Notes: generated by a model not told the origin, from the letters alone. DNA of 64,000 nt from DASWOJ01 sp964242325 (GCA_964242325.1 CAXTCI010000003.1:1-64000), one strand, 5' to 3'; positions 26,047 through 35,011 are shown, counted from the stretch's first letter. Translations and numbers: made by a program.

Positions 26047-26065
26047 CGCGGCCTTCCCGGCCGCG
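26047..26065 (+). promoter_or_regulatory. GC-rich hairpin in the creatininase leader
   Basis: CGCGGCC-TTCCC-GGCCGCG forms a perfect 7-bp stem with a 5-base loop, ending 19 bases before the ATG at 26085. There is no T-run, so it is more likely a leader structure or a protein site than a terminator. Confidence 0.4.
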
Positions 26066-26084
26066 TGGGATCCCGAGGGGCGCA

Positions 26085-26786
26085 ATGCGGCTGGCTGAGA
26101 TGAACTGGATGCAGGTCGAGCGCTACCTGCAGGACGATGACCGGTGCGTGGTGCCGCTCGGCAGCACGGAGCAGCATGCGCAGCTCAGCCTCCTGGTTGA
26201 CACCATCCTGAGCGAGCGCGTCGCGACGGAGGCCGCGCAGCCCTTGGGAGTCCCGGTGTTCCCGGTGCTCGCCTACGGCATCACGCCCTACTTCCAGGCT
26301 TATCCCGGCACCGTCAGCCTGCGCATGGACACCTACCTGCGCGTCGTCCGCGACATCCTGGATGGGCTGGCCCGGACCGGGTTCCGCCGCATCCTGCTGT
26401 GCAACGGTCACGGCGGCAATGCGCCGGTGGCGAGCCTGGCACCCGAGTGGATGGCGGACCATCCCGGCCACCGCGTGCAGGTGCACAACTGGTGGAACGC
26501 TCCCCAGACCCTAAAGAAGGTGCAGGAAACCGACGCGGTGGCCTCCCATGCCTCATGGATGGAGAACTTCCCCTGGACGCGCCTGCCGAACCTGCGCGGG
26601 CCGGAGGAGGCCAAGCCCATGGCCGACCTCGACCGCCTGCGGCTGCTGTCCCCGGACGAGGTACGCCGCACGCTGGGCGACGGGAACTATGGCGGGGCCT
26701 ACCAGCGCAGCGACGAGGAGATGCTGGCCATCTGGCAGGTCGCAGTCGAGGAAACCCGGTCCCTGATCGAAGGGCCTTGGGCCTGA
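26085..26786 (+). CDS. Creatininase-family amidohydrolase
   Basis: Metal-dependent amidohydrolase, 233 aa. The metal-binding pattern of the creatininase family is seen: Glu29, His31 and Asp39 in LGSTEQHAQLSLLVDT, and NGHGGN with His109. The family includes creatinine amidohydrolase, mycofactocin-type and riboflavin-pathway members, so the substrate is open. GAGGGGCGCA precedes the ATG at 26085; a longer frame from 26010 is less likely. It is the fourth metal-dependent hydrolase gene in five kilobases and may belong functionally with the M20 and D-aminoacylase genes, though it is on the other strand. Confidence 0.85.
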   Translation: MRLAEMNWMQVERYLQDDDRCVVPLGSTEQHAQLSLLVDTILSERVATEAAQPLGVPVFPVLAYGITPYFQAYPGTVSLRMDTYLRVVRDILDGLARTGFRRILLCNGHGGNAPVASLAPEWMADHPGHRVQVHNWWNAPQTLKKVQETDAVASHASWMENFPWTRLPNLRGPEEAKPMADLDRLRLLSPDEVRRTLGDGNYGGAYQRSDEEMLAIWQVAVEETRSLIEGPWA

Positions 26787-27181
26787 GCGGCCCGGGGAAG
26801 GTCAGCGCGGCGCTGCTTGCTGCCATCGTGCGCAGCGCCAGCCCAAGGCTGATGCAGCGGGACATCATCGCGGGCGGCCGGTCGCCGGCGCGGGCAAGGT
26901 TTGCTGCCGGCATAACAGCGATGTGTTGAACCGCCGGAACCGCTGGTTCGCCATCAAGCCTCCTCCCGGCCAATCGCCTCGATCGGCCCGGCAAACAGCA
27001 TTTCCCGCTGCATCCAGGCTGTCCAACTCCACCCGATACCGCCGGCGGCAGGTCTCATGACCCACTGCGCCCATCCCATTGGGCGTCGGCACGCCCAGCG
27101 CCGCCGGTGATCAACTCCTGTCGTCAACACCTGGACGGATGCACAACGCCCGGCTTTGATGCCGCCCCGACGCAGTACGGG
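26787..27181. other. Intergenic stretch before the SWIM/MoxR operon
   Basis: 395 bases. Short open frames exist on both strands but none has a ribosome site or a recognisable family. I see no clear promoter, although transcription of the five-gene operon at 27182-34827 most likely starts here. An in-frame GTG at 27107 would extend the first gene by 25 codons. Confidence 0.5.
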
Positions 27182-28501
27182 ATGGTGGCCTTGGACGACT
27201 GGACAGCAGCGAAAGTCCTAGACCTCGCCCCGGATGCCGCAAGCCGCAAGGCCGGGCAGGGCCTTGGCCGGGCGCCCGCCTGGCTGCGGACGGGCCGGGA
27301 CGGCCGCCTGGCCTGGGGCGAGATCAAGGGCAGCGGCGCCGCCCCATACATCACGGTACTTTCGTTGGATGGGCCAGTTTTCAAGTGTTCGTGCCCCAGC
27401 CACAAGTTCCCCTGCAAGCATGGCTTGGGATTGCTCCTCGTGCTGACCGCGGGCGCCATTCCCGCCGCGGAGCCGCCGGACTGGGTGGCGCAATGGCACG
27501 CCAAGCGCACGGCCGCCGCCGCCACTCGGCCTGCCGCCGACAAGCCGGTGGACGCCAAGGCGCAGGAGCGCCGCCGGCAGCAGCGCGAGGCCAAGGTGGA
27601 CGCGGGCGTCGGCGAGCTGGAGTTGTGGATGCGCGACCTGGTCCGCCGCGGCCTGGCCAGCGCGCGGAGCGAGCCATATGCCTTCTGGGACCGCATGGGC
27701 GCCCGACTGGTGGACGCGCAGGCTCCCGGCCTGGCCCGGCGGGTCCGCGACCTGCCCGGCCTGCTCGCCCGCGGCGGAGAGGACGCTGCGGTGCTGGCCC
27801 TGGGCCGGCTGACCCTGCTGCTGCAAGGCTGGCGGCGGCAGGACGCTCTGCCCGACGCGCTGCGGGCGGAGTTGCGGTCAGCGGTCGGCTTCCCGGTCAC
27901 CGCGGAGGACCTCGCGGCGCTGCCGGGGGTTGCAGACGTGTGGACGGTGATGGCGCAGGTCACCGAGGCTGCGGAAGCGTTGCAGGTCCGCTCGACCTGG
28001 CTTGCCGGAACCAGCGGACGGATTGCCCTGCTGCTGGACTTTGCCGCTGGCGAGCGGCCCCTGCCGGCGGCGTCCCGCCCGGGCCAGGCGTTCCGGGGGG
28101 AGGTGGTGTTCCACCCGGGCGCGTCCGGGCTGCGCGGCGTGATCCGGACACAGGCGCCTGCGGTGGCACAGCCTTTGCTGGGCGTGGGCATCACCGCGGC
28201 GCTTGACGGGGTCGGAGAGGCGCTGTCCCGGGTGCCTTGGCTAGAGGAATGGCCGATGACCCTGCGCGGAGTGCGGTTCGCCCGGGTCGGGGGCAAGTGG
28301 GCGGTTGCAGATGACGGGATGCTGCTTCCGGTTGCCGATGCCCCGTCCATGGTCCCATTCGTCGCCATAGCCGGCGGCATGGCGGCGGACATATTCGGCC
28401 TTTGGGATGGGCAGGCGCTGCGCCTGCTGGCGCTCGGGCAGGCGGGCCGGCTGCATCATCCCGTCATGGCCGATCCCACCCTGGTGCGGCAGGTGGCATG
28501 A
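27182..28501 (+). CDS. SWIM zinc-finger domain protein of a MoxR-VWA operon (YehQ-like)
   Basis: Protein of 439 aa. The SWIM zinc finger is complete: Cys69, Cys71, Cys78 and His80 (FKCSCPSHKFPCKHGLGLLL, pattern CxC-x6-CxH), a fold that binds DNA or proteins. The N-terminal LDLAPDAASRKAGQGLGR stretch is shared by SWIM proteins that sit beside MoxR and VWA genes. The rest is Ala/Leu/Arg-rich and mostly helical, with a DKPVDAKAQERRRQQRE linker near residues 115-145. I prefer the ATG at 27182; a GTG at 27107 would add 25 residues. Its stop overlaps the next start (ATGA). First gene of the operon; role unknown. Confidence 0.85.
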   Translation: MVALDDWTAAKVLDLAPDAASRKAGQGLGRAPAWLRTGRDGRLAWGEIKGSGAAPYITVLSLDGPVFKCSCPSHKFPCKHGLGLLLVLTAGAIPAAEPPDWVAQWHAKRTAAAATRPAADKPVDAKAQERRRQQREAKVDAGVGELELWMRDLVRRGLASARSEPYAFWDRMGARLVDAQAPGLARRVRDLPGLLARGGEDAAVLALGRLTLLLQGWRRQDALPDALRAELRSAVGFPVTAEDLAALPGVADVWTVMAQVTEAAEALQVRSTWLAGTSGRIALLLDFAAGERPLPAASRPGQAFRGEVVFHPGASGLRGVIRTQAPAVAQPLLGVGITAALDGVGEALSRVPWLEEWPMTLRGVRFARVGGKWAVADDGMLLPVADAPSMVPFVAIAGGMAADIFGLWDGQALRLLALGQAGRLHHPVMADPTLVRQVA

Positions 28502-30012
28502 GTGGCTCCGCTGCAGCAGCGCAGGCCTGGGGCGACACGCTCGCGGCCTGCGCGTTAGGCGTAGAGCGGGCCGGGGTTCCCTCCCTACCCGGCGAGCTGA
28601 ACGGCCTGGCCGCCTCCAATGGTCCAGAAGGGTTGTTGCTGGCCGCCGCAGCGCTCGGGCCCTGGCGCATGGCTGGCCGGGTGCCCGACCCTGGCGGCGC
28701 CGTCCTGGTTGAGCCGATGCAGGAAACCCTGCCGGAATGCAGCGACGCCGCAGCATCCCGGTTGGAGATGGTCCTGTCCGGGCGGGGGCCGCAGAAGCAG
28801 GTCTGCCGGGAGTGGTGCCGCCTAGCTGCCGCGGCCGGCGTACGCGTCCCTGCCGGGTTGGCGGCGCGCCTGTATGCCCACACCAAGGGCCTCGACTGGG
28901 CCGGGGAGGCCGGCACGGTGCTGGCCGGCCGGCTGCCATGGCTGCGCGGGCTGGACGGTGTAGTCATCCCGGAGCCATCCGCGTCCAATTGGTCCGGCCC
29001 GGATCTGCCGGGTCGCGTTGCCGCCCTCCGTTTGATGCGCGCCGACCCTGGCGGGGCCCGTGCGGCGCTTGCTGCCGTCTGGGCATCGGAGCCGGCGGAC
29101 GCCCGCACCCGCTTGCTGGCGGCACTTGGCACCGGGCTATGCGCGGAGGATGAGCCGTTCCTGGAGGAGCGCCTGGACGACCGCTCCGTCCAGGTTCGGG
29201 CGGAAGCATTGCGCCTGCTGTCGGACCTGCCCGGCAGCCGCTGGTGCCTGCGGATGCAAACGAGGGCGCGTGCTGCCGTGCAGTTCCGGCCTGGCGGCCT
29301 CCTGTCCCGCGACGCCATGACGGTCGTGCTGCCAGAGCCGGACGACACGGCCCGGCACGACGGGCTGGACGCCAAGGGCGCGGCCGGGCCAGGCGGGGTG
29401 CTGCTCGGGCAGCTTGCCGCCGCGGCTCCGCTGGCGTCATGGGCTGGCCCGGGGGACGGTCCGGCGCCAGAGCGGTGGATCAAGCTGGCCCTCGCCGGGG
29501 ACTGGGCGGAGACCCTGGTCCAGGGCTGGTCGGCTGCGGCGGCGCGTGAGCGCGACCCGGCCTGGCTGGCGGCGCTGCTCAGCGCCCTGACGGCCGTCCC
29601 AAAGCCGAAACCCTGGATTGCCCAGGCCTTGCAGACCATCGCGCCGGCAATGCCCACCAAGGACCTGGAACAGGCTGTCTTGACCGCTCTCCACGACAGC
29701 CCGCAGCAGCTTGGCAGCTTGTTGCCAGCCTGCATCCATGCCTGGTCGCCGGCGTTTACCCGGGCGGCCCTGGACTGGCTTGCCGCCAAGCCGGCCGTCA
29801 GCGACGCCAGCGCCGTCGTGTCCCAGCACTACGCCATGAAGTCCGTCCTGGATCTGCTGGCCGTTCACGGCGACCCGGAGCTGGCTGGCCTGCTGTCGGC
29901 GCTGCAGGCCGCGCTGCCTGAAAAGGCCGTTCCCATGCTCCGCCGCGCCTTCGACGACGCGGCCGCAACCCTCACGTTCCGCCGCGCCATGCACCAGGAG
30001 TTCGCCCGATGA
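28498..30012 (+). CDS. DUF5691-family protein
   Basis: Protein of 504 aa, rich in Ala, Leu, Trp and Arg, with repeated short helices such as DPGGARAALAAVWASEP and DERLDDRSVQVRAEALRLL that suggest a HEAT-like helical solenoid. No catalytic motif or membrane segment is seen. The ATG at 28498 overlaps the upstream stop by ATGA, and its own stop overlaps the MoxR start in the same way, so expression is tightly coupled. The DUF5691 assignment rests on sequence character and position between SWIM and MoxR genes. A scaffold or client-binding role is inference. Confidence 0.75.
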   Translation: MSGSAAAAQAWGDTLAACALGVERAGVPSLPGELNGLAASNGPEGLLLAAAALGPWRMAGRVPDPGGAVLVEPMQETLPECSDAAASRLEMVLSGRGPQKQVCREWCRLAAAAGVRVPAGLAARLYAHTKGLDWAGEAGTVLAGRLPWLRGLDGVVIPEPSASNWSGPDLPGRVAALRLMRADPGGARAALAAVWASEPADARTRLLAALGTGLCAEDEPFLEERLDDRSVQVRAEALRLLSDLPGSRWCLRMQTRARAAVQFRPGGLLSRDAMTVVLPEPDDTARHDGLDAKGAAGPGGVLLGQLAAAAPLASWAGPGDGPAPERWIKLALAGDWAETLVQGWSAAAARERDPAWLAALLSALTAVPKPKPWIAQALQTIAPAMPTKDLEQAVLTALHDSPQQLGSLLPACIHAWSPAFTRAALDWLAAKPAVSDASAVVSQHYAMKSVLDLLAVHGDPELAGLLSALQAALPEKAVPMLRRAFDDAAATLTFRRAMHQEFAR

Positions 30013-31097
30013 CCACCACCGCCACCGCCCTGCGCCGAGCCGCCGAGGACGAGTTCGCCGGGGAGCTGGAGGCGCTCGCCAAGTCCGACACCCGGCCGCG
30101 CCCGCCCAACTGGCGCCTGTCGCCCGGCGCCGTCTGCACCTACCTGCTGGGCGGCACGCTGCCGGACGGCTTCAAGGTGTCGGCCAAGTATATCGGCGAC
30201 CGGCGGATCATTGAGGTCGCGGTGGCGACGCTTGCCACCGACCGCGCCCTGTTGCTGCTCGGCGTGCCCGGCACCGCCAAGAGCTGGGTCAGCGAGCACC
30301 TAGCCGCCGCCATCTGCGGCACCTCCCGCCTGATCGTCCAGGGCACCGCCGGCACGTCGGAGGAGAGCATCCGCTACGGCTGGAACTACGCCCTGCTGCT
30401 GGCCAAGGGGCCGAGCCGCGAGGCCGTGGTGCCCAGCCCCGTCATGCGCGCCATGCAGGAGGGCGTGATCGCCCGGGTGGAGGAGCTGACCCGCATCCCC
30501 TCGGAAACCCAGGACAGTTTTATCACCGTCCTGTCCGAGAAGGTGCTGCCGATCCCGGAGCTTGGCGAGGAAGTGTCCGCCGCCCGCGGCTTCAACCTGA
30601 TCGCGACCGCCAACAACCGGGACCGCGGAGTGAACGACCTGTCCAGCGCCCTCAAGCGCCGCTTCAACACCGTCATCCTGCCGCCGCCGGCGACGGCCGA
30701 AGAAGAGGTCCGGATCGTCGAAACCCGCGTCGCCAGCATCGGCCGTAGCTTCAGCATCCCCGGCGAGCCGCCGGGCGCCGACCAGATCCGCCGCGTGGTC
30801 GCGGTATTCCGCGAGCTGCGGGAGGGCGTCACGGAGGACGGCAAGGCCAAGGTCAAGCAGTCCTCCGGCTCCATGTCCACCGCCGAGGCGATCTCGGTCG
30901 TCGTTCAGGGCCTGGCGCTGGCGGCGCATTTCGGCGACGGCACCCTGCAGATGCGCGACCTGGCAGCGGGTCTGCAAGGCGCGGTGGTGAAGGACCCGGT
31001 GCAAGACGCCATCGTATGGCGCGAATACCTGGAAACCGTGGTGAAGGAGCGCCCGGCCTGGCAGGACCTGTATCGCGCCGCCCGGGAAACGGCGTAG
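30009..31097 (+). CDS. MoxR-family AAA+ ATPase (YehL-like)
   Basis: Cytoplasmic AAA+ chaperone-type ATPase, 362 aa. Walker A is GVPGTAKSW (85-93). The Walker B position reads IARVEELTR (154-162), with VEE where most AAA+ proteins have DE. Sensor 1 is LIATANNRDRG (198-208), and arginine residues follow in ALKRRFN (215-220). A helical lid domain makes up the C-terminus. Such ATPases form hexamers that work with VWA-domain partners to remodel or activate protein complexes, often by metal or cofactor insertion. The partner VWA gene is at 33685. The start overlaps the DUF5691 stop (ATGA). Confidence 0.92.
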   Translation: MTTTATALRRAAEDEFAGELEALAKSDTRPRPPNWRLSPGAVCTYLLGGTLPDGFKVSAKYIGDRRIIEVAVATLATDRALLLLGVPGTAKSWVSEHLAAAICGTSRLIVQGTAGTSEESIRYGWNYALLLAKGPSREAVVPSPVMRAMQEGVIARVEELTRIPSETQDSFITVLSEKVLPIPELGEEVSAARGFNLIATANNRDRGVNDLSSALKRRFNTVILPPPATAEEEVRIVETRVASIGRSFSIPGEPPGADQIRRVVAVFRELREGVTEDGKAKVKQSSGSMSTAEAISVVVQGLALAAHFGDGTLQMRDLAAGLQGAVVKDPVQDAIVWREYLETVVKERPAWQDLYRAARETA

Positions 31098-31103
31098 GCG
31101 CCC

Positions 31104-33635
31104 ATGGCCGTCCACCTGTTCGGCATCCGCCATCACGGCCCCGGTTCCGCCCGGTCCCTGCTGGCGGCACTGGAGGCATTGACGCCGGACTGCGTGCTGA
31201 TCGAGGGCCCGCCGGATGCCGACGCGCTGATCCCGCTCGCGGCGGATGACGACATGGCGCCGCCGGTGGCGCTGCTGGTGTATCAGGCGGACGAGCCGCG
31301 GCGGGCGTCGTTCTACCCGCTGGCCGCGTTCTCGCCGGAGTGGGTGGCGATGCGGCATGCCCTGGCGGCGGGCGTGCCGGTGCGCTTCATGGACCTGCCG
31401 CAGACGATCCAGCTCGCTCCGGAAACGCCGGAGTCAGCCGCGGATGCGCTAGCCAGGGTGCTGCCGGCCTCCGCAGAGCCGCCGACCGCCGCGCTGGCTG
31501 GGGGCATGCCCGTCGCGTCGCCCGGGGGAGCGCCGTCCGGGGCCACGCCCGCCGCAGACGACCAGCCGTCCGCCGCGCGGCCCGTGGAGGACTCACCTGC
31601 CGCCCTTCCGCCTTCGGATGCCTCGCCTGGCGCTACGCCACCTGCGGATGACCCGCCTGCCGCCGCGCCGCAAAATGGGACCGCGGGTGAGGATGCTCCC
31701 TCGGCGGAGCCTGCGCCTGCCGAGCCCTACCTGCGCCAAGACCCCTTGGGCGAGCTGGCCCGGGTCGCCGGGTTCACCGATGGCGAACGGTGGTGGGACG
31801 AGCTGGTGGAAAGCCGCGCCAGCCGGGGCGACGACGTGTTCCATGCCGTCGCGGAGGCGATGACCGCACTGCGCGAGGCGATACCGGACGCCGGCCCCGA
31901 GGCGGGACCTCATGCCGCCAGGGAGTTCAAGCGCGAAGCCCGCCGCGAGGCCCACATGCGGACCACCATCCGCGCCGCAGCCAAAGAGGGCCACACCCGC
32001 ATCGCTGTCGTCTGCGGCGCCTGGCACGTGCCTGCCCTCCTGCTGCACGACGCCCGCGGCCAGGCCAAGCTGGACGCCGCAACCCTCAAGGGCCTGCCGC
32101 GTGTCAAGACGGCGGTAACCTGGGCACCCTGGTCGTATGAACGTCTGGCTGCCAGCAGCGGCTACCGCGCCGGGGTGCTGTCCCCCGAATGGTATCACCT
32201 GGTCTGGCACAGCGGCGACCCAGGTGAAGGCGGAAGCATCGCCGCCCAATGGCTGACCCGCACCGCCCGGCTGCTGCGCGACGAGGACCTGGACGCATCG
32301 CCTGCCTCGGTGATCGAGGCCGTGCGCCTGGCCGACATGCTGGCCGGGATGCGCGGGCGCTCCCGCCCGGGGCTGGACGACTTGCAGGAAGCCTGCCTCG
32401 GCACGCTGCTGTTCGCCAATCCCGCGCCGATGGCGCTGATCCACCGCAAGCTCATCATCGGCGAGCGTCTGGGCACAGTACCGGAGGGCGCACCGCAAAC
32501 TCCGGTGCAGGCGGACCTGGCCGCGCAGACCCGGCGCCTGCGCCTGCCCCTGCAAGCCGGCTCCCGCCCGCTTGAACTGGACCTGCGCAACGAGAACGAC
32601 CTGGCCCGGAGCCGCCTGCTGCACCGCTTGCTGCTGCTGGACGTGCCCTGGGGCACCCGGCAGCGCAGCCGCGGCGGGCGCGGCACCTTCCGCGAGGAAT
32701 GGGTGCTGAACTGGCAGCCGGACCATGCCGTCGCCGTGGTCGCGGCGTCCCGCATGGGCGCCACGGTCGAGGACGCGGCGGCGGCGCAGGTCGCGCAGCG
32801 CGCCGCGGCGGGCGGCAGCGTCGCGGCCCTATCCGCGCTGGTCGGCACGGTGCTGGACGCGCATTTGCCCGCGGCGGCCGACTCGGTGCTGCGCGCCCTG
32901 GCGGACGGGGCGGCGCTGGCGACGGACGTGTTCGACCTGATGGACGCATTGCCGCCGTTGGCGGAACTGGCGCGCTACGGCTCGGTCCGCCAGGGTGGGG
33001 CAGGCACCGCCGGGGCCGGAACGGTACTGGGGATCGTGGGCGGCATCCTGACGCGGCTCGCCGCCGGACTGGTAGCGGGCTGCCTGTCCCTGGACGACGA
33101 GGCAGCAGCCAAGGCGCAGGCCCGCCTAGGCGCAGTGCAGCAGGCGGTGGCGCTGCTGGAGCAGCCGGAACTGCAGCAAGAATGGACCGCGGCACTGGCC
33201 CGGCTGGCAGACCAGGACACGGTGAATGGCCGCGTCGTCGGGCGCGCCACCCGGCTGTTGCTGGACCTGCATCACTTCACTGCGGAGCAGGCCGGCCGGC
33301 GCCTTGGCCTCGCCTTGTCCCATGCCGCCGCGCCCGCCGAGGCCGCGGCGTGGATCGAGGGCTTCCTGGCCGGTAGCGGCGCCGTGCTGCTGCACGACGC
33401 GGCGTTGCTGCCCATCTTGGACGAGTGGCTGACCGGGCTGACCGAGGAGCGGTTCGTGGAAGTCCTGCCCTTGGTCCGCCGCACCTTGGCCACCTTCGCC
33501 GCGCCGGAGCGCCGCATGATCGGCGAGCGCCTGCGAAGCGGCTCGGCCCGAGTTGCCGAACCGGACGGCTTCGACGAGGCGCGCGCCGCCCGCGTCCTGC
33601 CGGTGCTGCGCTTGTTGCTGGGGACGCCGGCATGA
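31104..33635 (+). CDS. DUF5682-family protein (YehM-like)
   Basis: Protein of 843 aa. The N-terminal domain starts HLFGIRHHGPGSARSLL and has VLIEGPPDAD, WWDELVE, REARREAHMRTTI and IAVVCGAWHVPALLL. This set of spaced His/Glu/Arg residues is reminiscent of the EreA/ChaN/TraB type of metal-dependent hydrolases, which is my inference. An Ala/Pro/Asp-rich low-complexity insert (about residues 125-212) interrupts this domain. The C-terminal half is helical and Ala/Leu-rich. It lies 6 bases after the MoxR gene, and its stop overlaps an 18-codon mini-ORF leading to the VWA gene. No signal peptide. Confidence 0.85.
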   Translation: MAVHLFGIRHHGPGSARSLLAALEALTPDCVLIEGPPDADALIPLAADDDMAPPVALLVYQADEPRRASFYPLAAFSPEWVAMRHALAAGVPVRFMDLPQTIQLAPETPESAADALARVLPASAEPPTAALAGGMPVASPGGAPSGATPAADDQPSAARPVEDSPAALPPSDASPGATPPADDPPAAAPQNGTAGEDAPSAEPAPAEPYLRQDPLGELARVAGFTDGERWWDELVESRASRGDDVFHAVAEAMTALREAIPDAGPEAGPHAAREFKREARREAHMRTTIRAAAKEGHTRIAVVCGAWHVPALLLHDARGQAKLDAATLKGLPRVKTAVTWAPWSYERLAASSGYRAGVLSPEWYHLVWHSGDPGEGGSIAAQWLTRTARLLRDEDLDASPASVIEAVRLADMLAGMRGRSRPGLDDLQEACLGTLLFANPAPMALIHRKLIIGERLGTVPEGAPQTPVQADLAAQTRRLRLPLQAGSRPLELDLRNENDLARSRLLHRLLLLDVPWGTRQRSRGGRGTFREEWVLNWQPDHAVAVVAASRMGATVEDAAAAQVAQRAAAGGSVAALSALVGTVLDAHLPAAADSVLRALADGAALATDVFDLMDALPPLAELARYGSVRQGGAGTAGAGTVLGIVGGILTRLAAGLVAGCLSLDDEAAAKAQARLGAVQQAVALLEQPELQQEWTAALARLADQDTVNGRVVGRATRLLLDLHHFTAEQAGRRLGLALSHAAAPAEAAAWIEGFLAGSGAVLLHDAALLPILDEWLTGLTEERFVEVLPLVRRTLATFAAPERRMIGERLRSGSARVAEPDGFDEARAARVLPVLRLLLGTPA

Positions 33636-33688
33636 CCAGGGATGCCGGATTGACCAGGGACGCCCGCATACCAGGAACGCCGACATGA
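33632..33688 (+). CDS. 18-codon mini-ORF bridging the DUF5682 and VWA genes
   Basis: The frame ATG ACC AGG GAT ... ACG CCG ACA TGA encodes MTRDAGLTRDARIPGTPT. Its ATG overlaps the DUF5682 stop (ATGA at 33632-33635) and its TGA overlaps the VWA start (ATGA at 33685-33688). The peptide repeats TRDAG/TRDAR, matching three imperfect DNA copies of ACCAGGGATGCCGG. A ribosome finishing DUF5682 could re-initiate here and again at the VWA gene, so it may serve as a translational relay. Whether the peptide itself matters is unknown. It could also be chance filler between two genes. Confidence 0.45.
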   Translation: MTRDAGLTRDARIPGTPT

Positions 33689-34827
33689 ACGAGGACGAAC
33701 GGCTCCGCCGGTGGCGCCTTGCGCTGGGCGCCGGCGCGGCGGACGGGACGGGCTTTGCGCTGAAGGGCACAGACCTCGGCATAGACCGGGCGCTCGACGC
33801 GCTTTACGACAGCAAGCGCTCGGCCGGCCTAGGCCCCTCGGCGCCGTCCGTGCCGCGGTGGCTCGGCGACATACGCAGCTATTTCCCAAGCTCCGTCGTG
33901 CAGGTCCTACAGCGGGACGCCTTCGAGCGGTTGGACCTCCATCAACTCCTGCTGCAGCCGGAGATGATGGAGGCGGTGCAGCCCGACATCCACCTGGTGT
34001 CGCAACTGATCGCCATGCGCGGGCTGCTGGGCGGCACGGTGAAGGAAACGGCGCGCCTGGTGGTGCGGCGCGTGGTGGAAGATCTGCTCCGCAAGTTGGA
34101 GGCTCCACTGCGTCAGGCGGTCGGCGGCGCCCTGAGACGAGGAGTCCGCAACCGCCGCCCGCGCCACAGCGAGATCGATTGGAACCGGACCATCCGCGCC
34201 AACCTGCGCCACTACCAGAGGGACCTAGGCACCATCATCCCCGAAACCCGCATCGGCCACGGGCGGGCGGCCCGGCCGAACCTGCGGGATGTCGTGCTGT
34301 GCATCGACCAAAGCGGCAGCATGGCGAACTCGGTGGTTTACAGCAGCATCTGCGGCGCGGTGCTGGCGTCGCTGCCGGCGGTGCGAACGCGGCTGGTGGT
34401 GTTCGACACGTCCGTGGTGGACCTGACGGACCAGTTGACGGACCCGGTAGACGTGCTGTTCAGCGTGCAACTGGGTGGAGGCACCGACATCAACCGGGCC
34501 ATCGGCTACTGCGAGGGCCTAATCGAGCGTCCGGACGACACGATCCTGGTGTTGGTCAGCGACTTGTATGAGGGTGGGGTGGCCGCCGGGCTGCTGGCAC
34601 GGGCGCACCGGCTGGTGTCCGCAGGGGTGCAGTTCATCACGCTCCTAGCCCTGAGCGACGAGGGCGCGCCGTCATACGACCGGCACCTTGCCGGGCAGTT
34701 GGCGGCGTTGGGCGTGCCGAGCTTCGCGTGCACGCCCGACCTGTTCCCGGACATGATGGCGGCGGCGATCCGCAAGGAGGACGTGGGTCAATGGGCGTCC
34801 ACGGCTGGGATCGCGCGGGCAGGGTAG
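33685..34827 (+). CDS. VWA-domain protein, MoxR partner (YehP-like)
   Basis: Cytoplasmic protein, 380 aa, about the length of E. coli YehP as I recall it. The C-terminal von Willebrand A domain has a complete MIDAS metal site: Asp208, Ser210 and Ser212 in CIDQSGSM, Thr267 in LGGGTDIN, and Asp293 in VSDLYEGG. The N-terminal 200 residues form a helical domain with RWRLALG, PRWLGDIRSYFP and LRHYQRDLGTIIPE. VWA domains of this kind bind target proteins through a metal-bridged acidic residue and are remodelled by MoxR ATPases. Final gene of the five-gene operon; no terminator is evident after it. Confidence 0.92.
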   Translation: MNEDERLRRWRLALGAGAADGTGFALKGTDLGIDRALDALYDSKRSAGLGPSAPSVPRWLGDIRSYFPSSVVQVLQRDAFERLDLHQLLLQPEMMEAVQPDIHLVSQLIAMRGLLGGTVKETARLVVRRVVEDLLRKLEAPLRQAVGGALRRGVRNRRPRHSEIDWNRTIRANLRHYQRDLGTIIPETRIGHGRAARPNLRDVVLCIDQSGSMANSVVYSSICGAVLASLPAVRTRLVVFDTSVVDLTDQLTDPVDVLFSVQLGGGTDINRAIGYCEGLIERPDDTILVLVSDLYEGGVAAGLLARAHRLVSAGVQFITLLALSDEGAPSYDRHLAGQLAALGVPSFACTPDLFPDMMAAAIRKEDVGQWASTAGIARAG

Positions 34828-35011
34828 GGGCTGTGCCGGCTGGTGCGCGACGGCGCCGGCGCTCCGGCCGCAAATGGCCGATGTATGGAATGTCCCAAGC
34901 GGTATCACGTCGTTTGCGCGTTCTGGCTGTCACGGTACCGCAGCACGCCGGGTCGGCAGTCAGTCACGCCTGAACCCAGTGACGGCGCTGTCTCTCCGCG
35001 CATATCGCCCG

